64,000 nucleotides of DNA from Microbacterium sp. AZCO (lineage in GTDB: Bacteria; Actinomycetota; Actinomycetes; Actinomycetales; Microbacteriaceae): NCBI RefSeq assembly GCF_039614715.1, contig NZ_CP154857.1:1302001-1366000 (forward strand), written 5' to 3'. The notes under the pieces were generated by a model, which saw only the letters and a program-made list of their open reading frames with translations, was not told the DNA's origin and made no database searches. Below are positions 19,355-28,091 of this stretch, in pieces. Positions within the stretch are counted from its first letter, which is position 1, and every line of letters starts with the position of its first letter. The position numbers and the translations under genes are program-made.

Positions 19355-20266
19355 ATGTCCACATCACGCACCCGTCTCGCACTGGCGATCAGTGCGACGG
19401 CAATCGCCGCGCTCGCCCTGGCCGGCTGCGCGTCCAACGACCCGTTGAGCGGCGACAAGCCGACCGATCAGTCGAGCGACTCGTCCACCGTCGTCATCGG
19501 CTCCCAGGCCTACTACTCCAACGAGATCATCGCGGAGATCTACGCCCAGGCGCTCGAGGGCGCCGGCTATACGGTGGAGCGCAACTTCAACATCGGTCAG
19601 CGCGACGCGTACATGCCGTCGCTGGAGGACGGGTCGATCGACCTCTTCCCCGAGTACACCGGCAACCTTCTGCAGTTCTTCGACAAGAACGCGACGGCGA
19701 CCTCGCCCGACGATGTCTACGCCGCCCTGAAGGAGGCCCTGCCCAGCGGGCTCACCGTGCTGGATCAGTCGCCGGCGACGGATCAGGATTCCTACAACGT
19801 GACGGCCGACTTCGCCCGCGAGCACAACCTGACGTCGATCGCGGATCTCGCCGGAGTCCAGGGCCTGGTGCTCGGCGGTGCGCCCGAGCTCGAGCAGCGC
19901 CCGTACGGACCCAAGGGCCTGAAGGACGTGTACGGCGTGGACGTGGCCTTCAACGCGACGGGCGACACGACTGTCGACGAACTCGTCGCCGGCACGATCC
20001 AGGTTGCCGACGTGTACAGCGCGGATCCGCTCATCAAGACGAAGGATCTCGTCACACTCGAGGACCCCAAGGGTCTGTTCCTCGCGTCGAACGTCGTTCC
20101 CCTCGTCAGCACCGACATCGCCGACAAGATCAAGGACGTCATCAATCCGATCAGCGCCGCACTGACGCCCGAAGGCCTCATCGACCTGAACGTGCAGTCG
20201 ACCGTGGGTCAGAAGTCGGCGAAGGACATCGCCGCGGCCTGGCTGTCGGAGAACGGTCTGAACTGA
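19355..20266 (+). CDS. opuCC: Osmoprotectant ABC transporter substrate-binding lipoprotein
   Basis: A 303-residue extracellular binding protein. The lipoprotein signal ends LALAGCAS with the lipid Cys near residue 25. The mature domain is of the OpuAC/ProX type: VVIGSQAYYSNEIIAEIYAQ at the N-terminus, FPEYTGNLLQFF, which forms part of the aromatic cage region, and LDQSPATDQDSYNVT. Ligand is probably choline, glycine betaine or another quaternary amine; the exact compound cannot be read from the sequence. It ends the operon; the MFS gene at 20290 is convergent, only 23 bp away. Confidence 0.9.
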   Translation: MSTSRTRLALAISATAIAALALAGCASNDPLSGDKPTDQSSDSSTVVIGSQAYYSNEIIAEIYAQALEGAGYTVERNFNIGQRDAYMPSLEDGSIDLFPEYTGNLLQFFDKNATATSPDDVYAALKEALPSGLTVLDQSPATDQDSYNVTADFAREHNLTSIADLAGVQGLVLGGAPELEQRPYGPKGLKDVYGVDVAFNATGDTTVDELVAGTIQVADVYSADPLIKTKDLVTLEDPKGLFLASNVVPLVSTDIADKIKDVINPISAALTPEGLIDLNVQSTVGQKSAKDIAAAWLSENGLN

Positions 20267-20289
20267 TCTCAGCGGGCTCGCCGTCGGCG

Positions 20290-21633
20290 TCAGTCTGCAA
20301 GCCCCTCCTGGGCATCCGTCGGTGTGACTTCGCGGGCGGTGTCGGCCGGTGAGCGCTCCCCCCTGCTCAGCAGGAGGAAGGGGAGCGCCACCGCCGAGAT
20401 CGCGCCGCTCCAGATCATCGAGGCGCCATAGCCCTGAACGTCCGCCACTCGTCCGAGGACCGGCTGGAAGACGACACCTCCGCCGGATCCCATGAGTGAG
20501 TCGAACGAGAGCACGGTGGCGCGCTGCTTCGACGGGATCATGTCGTTGAGATAAGCGCGGTGCACGGGGTCATCGACCGAGGAGGCTATGCCCCACAGTG
20601 CGACCAGGAGGGCGGCGAACCAGAAGTCGTGCACGAGCCCCAGGCCGATGAGCACGACAGCGCTCAGCACCGCTGACAGGACGAGCGTGGAGGTGCGACG
20701 ACGGAACAGCTTCCGCACCCAGGGAGCGATCGCGCCGCCGAGGATCGACGCGCCCGAGAGCAGCGCCGCAGCGAGCCCCGCCACCGAATACGCCTGTTCG
20801 TCGCCCCACAGCTCCAGCAGGTAGGGCTGCAGCGCGTAGAAGACGTAGATGCCGACACCCGCGATGAAGGGACTCGTGAGCATCAGCCATCGCACCGGCG
20901 GATCACCGAGGCCGTAGCGGACCGACGCGCGGAAGACCGTTCGCGTCGCCCGGAGAGGTCCTTCGCTTCGATCGGGCGTGAAGCCGAGATCGCGCATCAG
21001 CAGCGCGGCCACGAAGAACATCGCGAGCAGGATGAGGCCTCTGATCAGGAACGGCACGCCGAGGTTCGTCGCCTGGGCGATCACCCCGCCCAGCACCGAA
21101 CCTGAGAGCATGGCGACGCCGCCGACGATCTGCGCCCGGCCGAAGACGGTCTCCAGGCTCCCCGTGTAGCCCGTCACCTTCAGCGCGTCGACGAGCCAGG
21201 CATCCACCGATCCGGAGAAGAAGGTGAAGCCCAGCCCGAGGAGCACCGACACCAGCGCCCACGCCCAGAAGGGCGAGTGCCACACCCAGAGCAGCCAGTA
21301 CATCACGGTGGTCACGGCCAGTGTGATCGTGCCCAGCAGATACGACGCTCTCCGGCCGACGGTGTCGGCGATGACGCCGGTCGGGATCTCGAAGATCAGC
21401 ATCCCCGCCGTGAAGAAGGCGTTGGCCGAGAACGCCTCGAAGTTCGACAGACCGGCGTCCAGCAGGAAGAGCGTGTTGATGCCCCAGATGAACGACGCAG
21501 CGAGCGTGTTGCCGAGCATGAGCGTGTAATACGTGCCCTGCACGCGGCGCGGAGTGGGCAGGGCGGGTCCGGCGTCGGTGTTGGTCTTGGAGATGGCGGC
21601 ACCGCCTCTTCGCGCGGAATCGATGGACGACAT
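20290..21633 (-). CDS. MFS transporter
   Basis: A 447-residue major facilitator protein with about 12 transmembrane helices and the MFS motif-A-like stretch GVIADTVGRRASYLLGT between helices 2 and 3. Substrate unknown; the general look is that of drug-efflux type actinobacterial MFS proteins. ATG at 21633 (MSSIDSARRG) is chosen over longer frames, which would add a low-complexity Arg-rich leader. It is divergent to the PPOX gene across a 160-bp gap that carries a DevR-like site at 21719-21732. Confidence 0.85.
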   Translation of the reverse strand: MSSIDSARRGGAAISKTNTDAGPALPTPRRVQGTYYTLMLGNTLAASFIWGINTLFLLDAGLSNFEAFSANAFFTAGMLIFEIPTGVIADTVGRRASYLLGTITLAVTTVMYWLLWVWHSPFWAWALVSVLLGLGFTFFSGSVDAWLVDALKVTGYTGSLETVFGRAQIVGGVAMLSGSVLGGVIAQATNLGVPFLIRGLILLAMFFVAALLMRDLGFTPDRSEGPLRATRTVFRASVRYGLGDPPVRWLMLTSPFIAGVGIYVFYALQPYLLELWGDEQAYSVAGLAAALLSGASILGGAIAPWVRKLFRRRTSTLVLSAVLSAVVLIGLGLVHDFWFAALLVALWGIASSVDDPVHRAYLNDMIPSKQRATVLSFDSLMGSGGGVVFQPVLGRVADVQGYGASMIWSGAISAVALPFLLLSRGERSPADTAREVTPTDAQEGLAD

Positions 21634-21718
21634 CGCGACACTACGCCTGGTCGGCGCGACTGCGGCGAAAAGTCGCGGCGCGGTCCGCCGTCGTCGACCA
21701 GCTTTCCGAAACGCCAGA

Positions 21719-21732
21719 AGGACCTTCGGCCC
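21719..21732 (+). promoter_or_regulatory. DevR/DosR-like operator, degenerate copy
   Basis: AGGACCTTCGGCCC differs at two positions from GGGACCTTCGACCC found at 23051. It lies 61 bp before the ATG of the PPOX gene. The mycobacterial DosR consensus core is GGGACTWWAGTCCC, with the same 5-4-5 geometry. Regulator: the DevR homologue at 23962-24615. Confidence is modest because of the mismatches. Confidence 0.45.
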
Positions 21733-21793
21733 GTCCCGTCGTGTCGATTCGTCGCATGCTGGTGCCGACGGTGAGAAGAAAGGTCGTGGATCG

Positions 21794-22231
21794 ATGGATG
21801 AGATCCCCAACCCCGTGGTGGTCCTCTCGCGGGAGGAGTGCTGGGAGTACCTGTCCATGCAGAGACTCGGACGGATCGTCACGAGCGTCGCCCGCGTGAT
21901 CGACATCTTCCCGGTGAACTACGTCGTCGACGGCGAGAGCGTGCTGATGCGGACCGCCCCGGGCAGCAAGCTCTTCGAGCTGACCGTCAATGACGAGGTC
22001 GTGTTCGAGGCGGACGATCACGACGACTCACATGCCTGGAGCGTCATCCTGCACGGGAGAGCACAGGTGCTCGACACGTTCGCGGAGGTCGAGCGGGCGG
22101 ACGGCCTCGGCCTGGAGTCCTGGATCCCGACGTTGAAGTACACCTACGTGCGGATCGTCCCGACGAGTCTGAGCGGGCGCAGGTTCACGCGCGGACCGGA
22201 ACCGGACAGGTACGGCATCCAGCAGTACTGA
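21794..22231 (+). CDS. Pyridoxamine 5'-phosphate oxidase-fold flavin-binding protein
   Basis: A 145-residue PPOX-class split-barrel protein (Pyridox_oxase_2 type): MDEIPNPVVVLSREECWEYL, then RLGRIVTSV, FPVNYVVDGESVLMRTAPGSK and a C-terminal VRIVPTSLSGRRF. Such proteins bind FMN, F420 or heme; the bound cofactor is not decided here. Proteins of this fold occur among DosR-controlled genes in mycobacteria (for example Rv3129), which fits the DevR-like site upstream. ATG at 21794 is used; the longer frame to 21533 runs antisense to the MFS gene. Confidence 0.85.
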   Translation: MDEIPNPVVVLSREECWEYLSMQRLGRIVTSVARVIDIFPVNYVVDGESVLMRTAPGSKLFELTVNDEVVFEADDHDDSHAWSVILHGRAQVLDTFAEVERADGLGLESWIPTLKYTYVRIVPTSLSGRRFTRGPEPDRYGIQQY

Positions 22232-22318
22232 GCTGCGGCCCGCTGTGACCCGCCCACCTCGCGATGTCGCGCGCGTGGACGGGCCCGATCTCAGAGCGAC
22301 GACCTGCCCGGTACCAGG

Positions 22319-22915
22319 TCAGACTTCCGACTCGGCGCGCAGCGGAGCCAGCATCTCTCCCAGCTGTCGACCCCACTCGCGAGCGCGATCGACCTCTCCC
22401 CCCTCGAGCTCATTGTCCTTGTCGACCACGAAGCTCTCCGGGTGAGCCAGCCGCGTCAGACCGTGCGCGCGCAGCTGACGATCGATCGCCGCAGCGGCGG
22501 ATCCGGTGAAGATGCGCGGCATATCGGCGCGAGTGTCGAAGGCTGCGAACATGCTCGCGGGCAGCGCACCGTCGAGCAGCCACTCGCGAACCCCGGTTCC
22601 CTTGGCGGACGCGTCGAGCGCGAGGTGACGGGCCGGGTCCTCCGACCACCTGACGGCCTCTGCTCGCGTGGAGTCTCGACTCAGTCCGTGAACGTGCGTC
22701 GGCGCCCCCACGATGATGACATCGGGCTCGAGCGGCCACGGCTGGACCCGCTGCACGGCGGAGACCTCCACGGTCGCCGTCTCCGAGACTCCCTCCGCGA
22801 TGGCCTCGGCGACGCGGCGTGTGTTGCCGAACATCGATTCGTACACCACCGCGACACGAGCCGGGTGGTGGATCGAGCCGCTGTGCGCGGGCGATGATGT
22901 CCGATCTTGACTCAT
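22319..22915 (-). CDS. Flavodoxin-family protein
   Basis: A 198-residue flavodoxin domain protein. The FMN phosphate loop is YESMFGNTRRVAEAIAEGV; the second flavin-binding loop region is VGAPTHVHGLSRDSTR. A 20-residue hydrophilic leader precedes the first strand. It probably transfers electrons at low potential or acts as an NAD(P)H:quinone reductase-like protein. AGGAAGGACC lies before the ATG. It is divergent to the Usp gene, and the 219-bp region between them holds two DevR-like operators (22970-22983 and 23051-23064). Confidence 0.86.
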   Translation of the reverse strand: MSQDRTSSPAHSGSIHHPARVAVVYESMFGNTRRVAEAIAEGVSETATVEVSAVQRVQPWPLEPDVIIVGAPTHVHGLSRDSTRAEAVRWSEDPARHLALDASAKGTGVREWLLDGALPASMFAAFDTRADMPRIFTGSAAAAIDRQLRAHGLTRLAHPESFVVDKDNELEGGEVDRAREWGRQLGEMLAPLRAESEV

Positions 22916-22969
22916 GAGTCGGTCCTTCCTCTCGAGTTCCACGTCACCGCACCTGTCGAGGCACGACCG

Positions 22970-22983
22970 GGGTCGAAAGTCCC
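22970..22983 (-). promoter_or_regulatory. DevR/DosR-like operator facing the flavodoxin gene
   Basis: On the minus strand this reads GGGACTTTCGACCC, matching the DosR core GGGACTWWAGTCCC at 12 of 14 positions. It is 54 bp upstream of the flavodoxin ATG, a distance suited to activation over a -35 region. Confidence 0.55.
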
Positions 22984-23050
22984 GCGACGCCGGCGGGCGC
23001 CAGGCCCGGTGTCCGCGACATTCCACCCGCTGAGCCGGCCTGGATGATTC

Positions 23051-23064
23051 GGGACCTTCGACCC
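23051..23064 (+). promoter_or_regulatory. DevR/DosR-like operator facing the Usp gene
   Basis: GGGACCTTCGACCC with the flanks TTC before and AA after, as in the extended DosR consensus TTSGGGACTWWAGTCCCSAA. A TAGCGT hexamer follows at 23088-23093; if that is the -10, the site centre lies near -42, the usual place for an activator contacting the polymerase. It is 70 bp before the Usp ATG. Confidence 0.6.
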
Positions 23065-23134
23065 AATCCCTATGGTTGGCCGCCGAATAGCGTGGCCGAA
23101 GGGCGCCTGAAGCGGTCCCGGTCTGGAGGTTCCG

Positions 23135-23965
23135 ATGGAGCGCATCGTGCTCGGCTATGACGGGAGCCCGGCCGCGGTTGCAGCCCTGAGGTGGACGGCA
23201 GATCGACGAGGCCGCTCTCGAGCGAAAGTCGATGTCGTCAACGTCATCTCGCCGATGACGCGCGATCGGTCGCTCGGCATCGAGCAGCTCGCCGATGCGG
23301 AGACGTACCTCCGTGAGCGGGCGCCGGGGATGCCTGTGGAGCTTCACCGTCTGGAGGGGGCGATGCCCGACACGCTCGGCGACTTCTCACACGGGGTCGA
23401 CCTCATCGTGGTGGGCATCGACCCTGCACACATGATCCGGGCGACCTTCCCCGGACTGGTCCCACTGGAGCTGGCGATGGAATCGAACGTGCCCGTGTGC
23501 CTGGTGCCGGCCGGGTGGGTGGAGGCGGACGACCCGGTCACCGTCGGCATCGCGGACGACGAGTCGTCCGACTCGGCCGTCGCATTCGCGGTCCGTGAGG
23601 CCCGCCTGACGTCGGCGAGCCTGCGGCTGGTGCACGCCTGGTTGATGCCGACGCCCGCTCGCTACGGAGCGACGGCTCTGGCCCTCTCCGTGGATCACGA
23701 GCTGGCACTCCATCGCGTCGTCTTGGACGAGGCGATGGGGAGTCTCATCGAGGCGCATCCGTCGCTCTCTGTTGAGGGGGAGCTCGTCAGGGAGAGCCGC
23801 GCGGCAGCCCTCCTGAAGTTCGCCGCGACATCGTCGATGCTGGTGATCGGCACCCACCATCACGGTCCGCTGACGGGTGCCCTCCTCGGATCCGTCGCGC
23901 AGGATGTGCTCTGGCGCGCCACCTGCCCGGTCTGCGTCGTGCCCAATGGCGCCCGTCAGAGCTAG
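23135..23965 (+). CDS. Universal stress protein, two Usp domains
   Basis: A 276-residue tandem UspA protein. The first domain begins RIVLGYDGSPAAVAALRW but its glycine loop (GIDPAHMIRATFPG) is degenerate. The second domain ends with the ATP-binding pattern G-x2-G-x9-G-S as GTHHHGPLTGALLGSV, so only this half probably binds ATP. In mycobacteria several two-domain Usp proteins are strongly induced by hypoxia through DosR; the operator upstream at 23051-23064 supports the same control here. The 3' end overlaps the convergent devR-like gene by 4 nt. Confidence 0.9.
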   Translation: MERIVLGYDGSPAAVAALRWTADRRGRSRAKVDVVNVISPMTRDRSLGIEQLADAETYLRERAPGMPVELHRLEGAMPDTLGDFSHGVDLIVVGIDPAHMIRATFPGLVPLELAMESNVPVCLVPAGWVEADDPVTVGIADDESSDSAVAFAVREARLTSASLRLVHAWLMPTPARYGATALALSVDHELALHRVVLDEAMGSLIEAHPSLSVEGELVRESRAAALLKFAATSSMLVIGTHHHGPLTGALLGSVAQDVLWRATCPVCVVPNGARQS

Positions 23966-24615
23966 AGCGCCGCGTCGTGCGGAGCGGGCTCCGGGTGAGC
24001 GAGCTGGAACACGGCAGCCTGGGTTCGGCGCTCGAGGCCGAGCTTGCTGAGAAGCGATGAGACGTAGTTCTTCACGGTCTTCTCCGCGATGCCGAGCCGA
24101 TCACCGATCTGGCGATTGGTCATCCCGTCGGCGATGAGCCGAAGGATCTGGCGTTCCCGAAGACCCAGCGAACCGAGGCGAGGGTCGTCGCCCGCGGCAT
24201 CCTGCATGCGGGATCTCGCGGCCCGCACCGTCTCTGGGTCCAGGAGGGAGCGGCCCGCGGCGACCGCCCTGATGGACTCGATCAGGCGTGATGCGCCGAT
24301 GTCCTTCAGGACGTATCCGGCCGCTCCCGCAAGCACCGCGGCGGAGACGGCCGTGTCATCGTCGTAGGCGGTGAGGATCAGGCAGGCCACCGAGGGCAGC
24401 CGCGAGCGCACGTCACGGCATACGTCAATCCCGCTTCCGTCGGGAAGTCGCACGTCCAGAACGGCGACGTCGGGACTGGTCGCCTGGATCCGGCCGAGCG
24501 CCTGGCGAGCCGTCGCGGCTTCACCGATGACCTCCATGTCGGCCTGGGCGTCGATGAGGTTCCCGAGGCCACGTCGGACGATCTCGTGATCGTCGACAAG
24601 GAAGACCCGGATCAT
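23962..24615 (-). CDS. devR: DevR/DosR-like NarL-family response regulator
   Basis: A 217-residue response regulator with receiver domain (D54 phospho-acceptor in AVLDVRLPDG, D8/D9, T82, K104) and a C-terminal LuxR/NarL helix-turn-helix (LGLRERQILRL to LERRTQAAVF). The length, the EKTVKNYVS recognition helix and even the numbering (K179, K182, N183) match M. tuberculosis DevR/DosR, in which those three residues contact DNA. It should activate genes bearing GGGAC-N4-GNCCC sites, four of which lie in this cluster. The ATG overlaps the stop of the sensor gene (ATGA). The stop overlaps the convergent Usp gene by 4 nt. Confidence 0.88.
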   Translation of the reverse strand: MIRVFLVDDHEIVRRGLGNLIDAQADMEVIGEAATARQALGRIQATSPDVAVLDVRLPDGSGIDVCRDVRSRLPSVACLILTAYDDDTAVSAAVLAGAAGYVLKDIGASRLIESIRAVAAGRSLLDPETVRAARSRMQDAAGDDPRLGSLGLRERQILRLIADGMTNRQIGDRLGIAEKTVKNYVSSLLSKLGLERRTQAAVFQLAHPEPAPHDAAL

Positions 24616-26339
24616 CGGGCGGTCTCCGCTTCCGTCGCCGGGGTCTGCGCCTCAAGCGGTGCGTGCCATGTCGCCGTCGTTCCGGACGGGCTCGAGTCGA
24701 TGAGGAATCGTCCTCGCCTCGCTCGTGCCCGTTCGTCGAGATTCGCCAGACCCCGGCGCTCCCGATCGAGGGCCATCCCGTCGCCGTCGTCCGCCACCGT
24801 CACCGTCACCCCGTCGTCGGAGGCCACGACGTCGATCGACACACGGTCCCCATTCGCATGGCGGAGCGCATTGCTGAGCAGCTCGCGCGCTACGGCGACG
24901 ACATCCGTGGCGAGCCCGTCGCGAACGAGGTGGTCGACCGGTCCGCTGAATCGGATGGCCGGGGGCCGGTGACCGCGAGCCGAGAGCTCGCCCACCACGT
25001 CGAGCAGCCGATGGCGCAAGGATGCCTCGTCGCGTTGCGAGAGAGCGAAGACCACGGTCCTGATCTGGCGGATCGCGTCATCCAGATGCTCGATCGCCTC
25101 TTCGATCTCGTCGCTGTCCGCCCCGGGACCGACACGTGCGCCGACGGCCTGGAGAGCGAGCCCTGTGCCGAACAGCTGCTGGATCACGTGATCGTGGAGG
25201 TCCCTGGCGATGCGCCGCCGGTCCTCCGCGAGGAGAGCGCGCTGCGCGTCTTCGCGTGCGCGCGCGAGCTCGAGGGCGATGCTCGCGCGAGAACCGAGAT
25301 CACTCGCGCTTGCGATCTCCGCCGGGGAGAAGGGGTTCGCGTCGCGACCCCTCACGAGAACCATCACACCCCACGTGCCGGTCCGAGCCCTCAGCGGCAC
25401 TGCAAGCGATGGACCGCCGCCGAATCCGGCCTGGTCCGCGAGAAGCGGTCGATCCCTCGGGTCCACCCGACCTCGAGCGTGCGGCTTCGCATCGTCGAGG
25501 ACGGCCGCTACGAGGGGTGGAACAGGATCCACGAAGGAACCGGGGATCCACGTGCCGTCATCGCCCCGGGATGCGGCGATACGCAGCCGATCCTCCCCCG
25601 TCGACGTGAGCACGGCCACGCGGTCAGCTCCCCCGACCTCCTGGAGCCTGCCCGCGAGCAGGTCGAGGACCGTGTCGATCGGAGTCGAGACGATCGCCGA
25701 TGCGAGTTCGGCGGCCGCGGTGGCCCAGAGCTCGCGTACTTGGGCATCCGCGAACAGGCGCGCGTTCTCGATGGCGAAGCCGGCTGTCGCAGCGAGTGCG
25801 CCGAGGAGCTGTTCGTCCTCTTCGGTGAATTCGCCGTTGCGGCGATTCGTCAGATAGAGGTTGCCGAAGACCTCGTCTCGGATTCGCACGGGGACGCCGA
25901 GGAAGTCGCCCATCTTCGGGTGATGGGCCGGGAACCCGACCGCGCGCTCATCGTTTTCGATCCGGCTGAGCCGGATGGGCCGGGGATCAGCGATGAGCGC
26001 ACCGAGCAGGCCATGCCCCTCGGGGAGTTCGCCGATGGCCTGCGCCTGATCCGGCGTGAGGCCGACATAGATGAACTGCTCGAGAGCCTTCTTGTCGGGG
26101 GTCAGGATGCCCATCGCGCCGTACTCGGCCTCGACGAGCTCGGTCGCGGCTTCGACCGTTCTCCGCAGCACCTGGCGGAGATCGATCTGCTCGACGACCG
26201 TCTGGCTCGCACGCAGCAGCGCACGGAGCCGTCCCTGCGTGCGCATGACGCGTTCACCCTGGGCCAGCAGACTCGTGATCGCATCTTCGAGGTCTGCGCG
26301 CGGCCCGTCCGGGAAGGAGAGCGAGTCGGTCTCGGACAC
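24612..26339 (-). CDS. devS: DevS/DosS-like GAF-GAF histidine kinase, probable heme sensor
   Basis: A 575-residue cytoplasmic sensor kinase: GAF-A (about 55-195), GAF-B (about 215-360), HisKA_3 with the phospho-His H382 in ARDLHDHVIQQLFG, and a HATPase with ELLSNALRHANG and VADDGDGM. In GAF-A the segment VGFPAHHPKMGDFLGVPVRI lines up with the mycobacterial DevS segment that holds the proximal heme ligand His149; the matching residue here is H140. Heme-based sensing of O2, NO or CO is therefore likely. The start is GTG at 26339 with GGGAGG upstream. It lies 110 bp after the usp gene at 26450, probably in one operon with it and devR. Confidence 0.87.
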   Translation of the reverse strand: MSETDSLSFPDGPRADLEDAITSLLAQGERVMRTQGRLRALLRASQTVVEQIDLRQVLRRTVEAATELVEAEYGAMGILTPDKKALEQFIYVGLTPDQAQAIGELPEGHGLLGALIADPRPIRLSRIENDERAVGFPAHHPKMGDFLGVPVRIRDEVFGNLYLTNRRNGEFTEEDEQLLGALAATAGFAIENARLFADAQVRELWATAAAELASAIVSTPIDTVLDLLAGRLQEVGGADRVAVLTSTGEDRLRIAASRGDDGTWIPGSFVDPVPPLVAAVLDDAKPHARGRVDPRDRPLLADQAGFGGGPSLAVPLRARTGTWGVMVLVRGRDANPFSPAEIASASDLGSRASIALELARAREDAQRALLAEDRRRIARDLHDHVIQQLFGTGLALQAVGARVGPGADSDEIEEAIEHLDDAIRQIRTVVFALSQRDEASLRHRLLDVVGELSARGHRPPAIRFSGPVDHLVRDGLATDVVAVARELLSNALRHANGDRVSIDVVASDDGVTVTVADDGDGMALDRERRGLANLDERARARRGRFLIDSSPSGTTATWHAPLEAQTPATEAETAR

Positions 26340-26449
26340 AGCGTCAACCTCCCGCAGTCGCCGTCACGGTTCAGGCTAGGCGCGACACGGCTTCCTCGCC
26401 ACCGGAATGGCCGTAGACCACGTTCGCAGGCGTGCCCAGGGTGACGTGC

Positions 26450-26926
26450 TCACCGGACGATGAGCACCGAGCAGTGCGCGTGGGAGGAGAGGGCCGCGCT
26501 GACGGATCCGAGCAGCAGACCCGTGAAGCCGCCGTGGCCTCGGGTGCCGACGACAACGAACTCCGCCTGCCGCGAGAGCTCGATGAGCGTGTGAGCGGGA
26601 CGTCCCCGCTGCGTGCTCGAGGTGAACCACGCCGGCACGCCGTCGGGAAACGCTTCCGCTGCGCCCATCGCTCGGATCTGCTCGGCATCCTCAACGGGGC
26701 TCCCATCGATCTCGGGCGAGTAGGCATCGCCGTAGATCAGCGTCGGGTAGTCCCAGACCACGATCGCGTGCACGGGGAGGTCGAGGAGGGGCGCCATCTG
26801 CACGGCGCGGAGGAGCCCACGGACGCTGCCGGCGGACCCGTCGAAGCCCACGAGGAGCCCGGGCTTGGCCCAGGGAAGCGGGAAGGGGTCGCGTTGCGGA
26901 CCGGGATCGCGGATGGCCTCAGGCAT
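26450..26926 (-). CDS. Universal stress protein, single domain
   Basis: A 158-residue UspA-family protein: GLLVGFDGSAGSVRGLLRA near the N-terminus and the intact ATP loop GTRGHGGFTGLLLGSVSAAL near the C-terminus. The first 20 residues form a proline-rich leader (MPEAIRDPGPQRDPFPLPW). ATG at 26926 is the first good in-frame start. The DevR-like site 26961-26974 lies 34 nt upstream and is shared with the divergent alcohol dehydrogenase gene. Downstream follow devS and devR on the same strand, so the site may autoregulate the two-component system. Confidence 0.88.
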   Translation of the reverse strand: MPEAIRDPGPQRDPFPLPWAKPGLLVGFDGSAGSVRGLLRAVQMAPLLDLPVHAIVVWDYPTLIYGDAYSPEIDGSPVEDAEQIRAMGAAEAFPDGVPAWFTSSTQRGRPAHTLIELSRQAEFVVVGTRGHGGFTGLLLGSVSAALSSHAHCSVLIVR

Positions 26927-26960
26927 GGCATCATCGTCCGCCGGCGACCTCACCGGCGGC

Positions 26961-26974
26961 GGGACCAACGTCCC
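26961..26974. promoter_or_regulatory. DevR/DosR-like operator shared by divergent genes
   Basis: GGGACCAACGTCCC, a perfect 5-bp dyad (GGGAC/GTCCC) around four bases, the same geometry as the DosR core. It lies between usp-devS-devR (minus) and the alcohol dehydrogenase gene (plus, 60 bp downstream). A GAGACT hexamer at 26997-27002 would place the site centre near -41 for the dehydrogenase. Confidence 0.6.
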
Positions 26975-27034
26975 GCGCCGACTCGCGCCCCGCGCGGAGA
27001 CTGGTCTCATCACGAAACCCTCGAGGAGCAGATC

Positions 27035-28081
27035 ATGAAGGCAGCAGTCGTCCACAGCTTCGGAGCACCGGCGGAGGTCGAGGATCGCCCCGTTCCCAGG
27101 CCGGGGGCGGGCCAGGTTCTGGTGCGCCTCGAAGCCTGCGGGCTGTGTCACACCGACATCCACGCCATGCAGGGCGACTGGCCGGTGAAGCCGCCGCTGC
27201 CCCTCGTCCCGGGCCATGAAGGAGTCGGGATCATCGAGCAGCTCGGCGACGGCGTCACCTCCCGCACCGTCGGACAGCGCGTCGCGATGCCGTGGCTCGG
27301 TCACGCGTGCGGCGAGTGCCGTTTCTGCATCGACGGGCGGGAGAACCTGTGCGAGCAGCAGTTCAACAACGGCTACGGGGTCGACGGCGGCTACGCCGAG
27401 TACATGCTCGCGGATGCCCGCTTCGCCACCCCGGTGCCCGACGGCATCTCGGCGATCGACGCGGCGCCCCTGACGTGCGCGGGGGTGACGACATACGCGG
27501 CGATCAAGAACGCGCGGGTGGTCCCCGGAGAGACGGTCGCCGTCTTCGGAATCGGCGGACTGGGCCACCTCGCGGTGCAGTACGCCCGGCTGGTCGGCGC
27601 CAAGGTCATCGCGGTGGACGTGAATGACGAGAAGCTCCAGCTGGCGACCGAACTGGGCGTCGACCACGTTGTGAACGCCCGTGGGACGGATGTGGTCCAG
27701 GCGATCCGAGACTGGGGAGGCGCGGATGTCGCGGTGGTCCTGGCGGTCGCTCCGGCGGTCTTCGGCCAGGCGTTCGAGGCACTCAACCGGGGTGGACGGC
27801 TCGTCCTGGTCTCCCTCCCCGCCGACGGCACGATCACGCTTCCGATCTTCGAGACCGTGCTCAAGGGCATCAGCGTCATCGGATCCATAGTGGGCACGCG
27901 GCAGGATCTCACGGAGGTCTTCGACCTGCACGCCGCCGGGCGCACGCGAGTGATCACGCAGACGCGTGAGCTCGAGCAGGTGAACACCTCGGTGGACGAG
28001 GTTCTCGCAGGCTCGGTGCCCGCCCGACTGGTCTTCGCCTATGACTCGGTGGGCGCGGTGAAGGCGCCGTCATCGGAGTGA
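27035..28081 (+). CDS. Zinc-dependent alcohol dehydrogenase
   Basis: A 348-residue medium-chain alcohol dehydrogenase of the AdhP/propanol-preferring type. Catalytic zinc ligands C38 (CGLCHTD), H61-E62 (PGHEG) and C148; structural zinc cysteines C92, C95, C98 and C106; NAD loop GIGGLGHLA at 172-180. It interconverts primary alcohols and aldehydes with NAD(H), possibly regenerating NAD+ when oxygen is short. GAGGAGCAG precedes the ATG. The DevR-like operator 60 bp upstream ties it to the hypoxia-type regulon. Convergent with ppk2, 10 bp apart. Confidence 0.92.
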   Translation: MKAAVVHSFGAPAEVEDRPVPRPGAGQVLVRLEACGLCHTDIHAMQGDWPVKPPLPLVPGHEGVGIIEQLGDGVTSRTVGQRVAMPWLGHACGECRFCIDGRENLCEQQFNNGYGVDGGYAEYMLADARFATPVPDGISAIDAAPLTCAGVTTYAAIKNARVVPGETVAVFGIGGLGHLAVQYARLVGAKVIAVDVNDEKLQLATELGVDHVVNARGTDVVQAIRDWGGADVAVVLAVAPAVFGQAFEALNRGGRLVLVSLPADGTITLPIFETVLKGISVIGSIVGTRQDLTEVFDLHAAGRTRVITQTRELEQVNTSVDEVLAGSVPARLVFAYDSVGAVKAPSSE

Positions 28082-28091
28082 CCCCGAAAGA

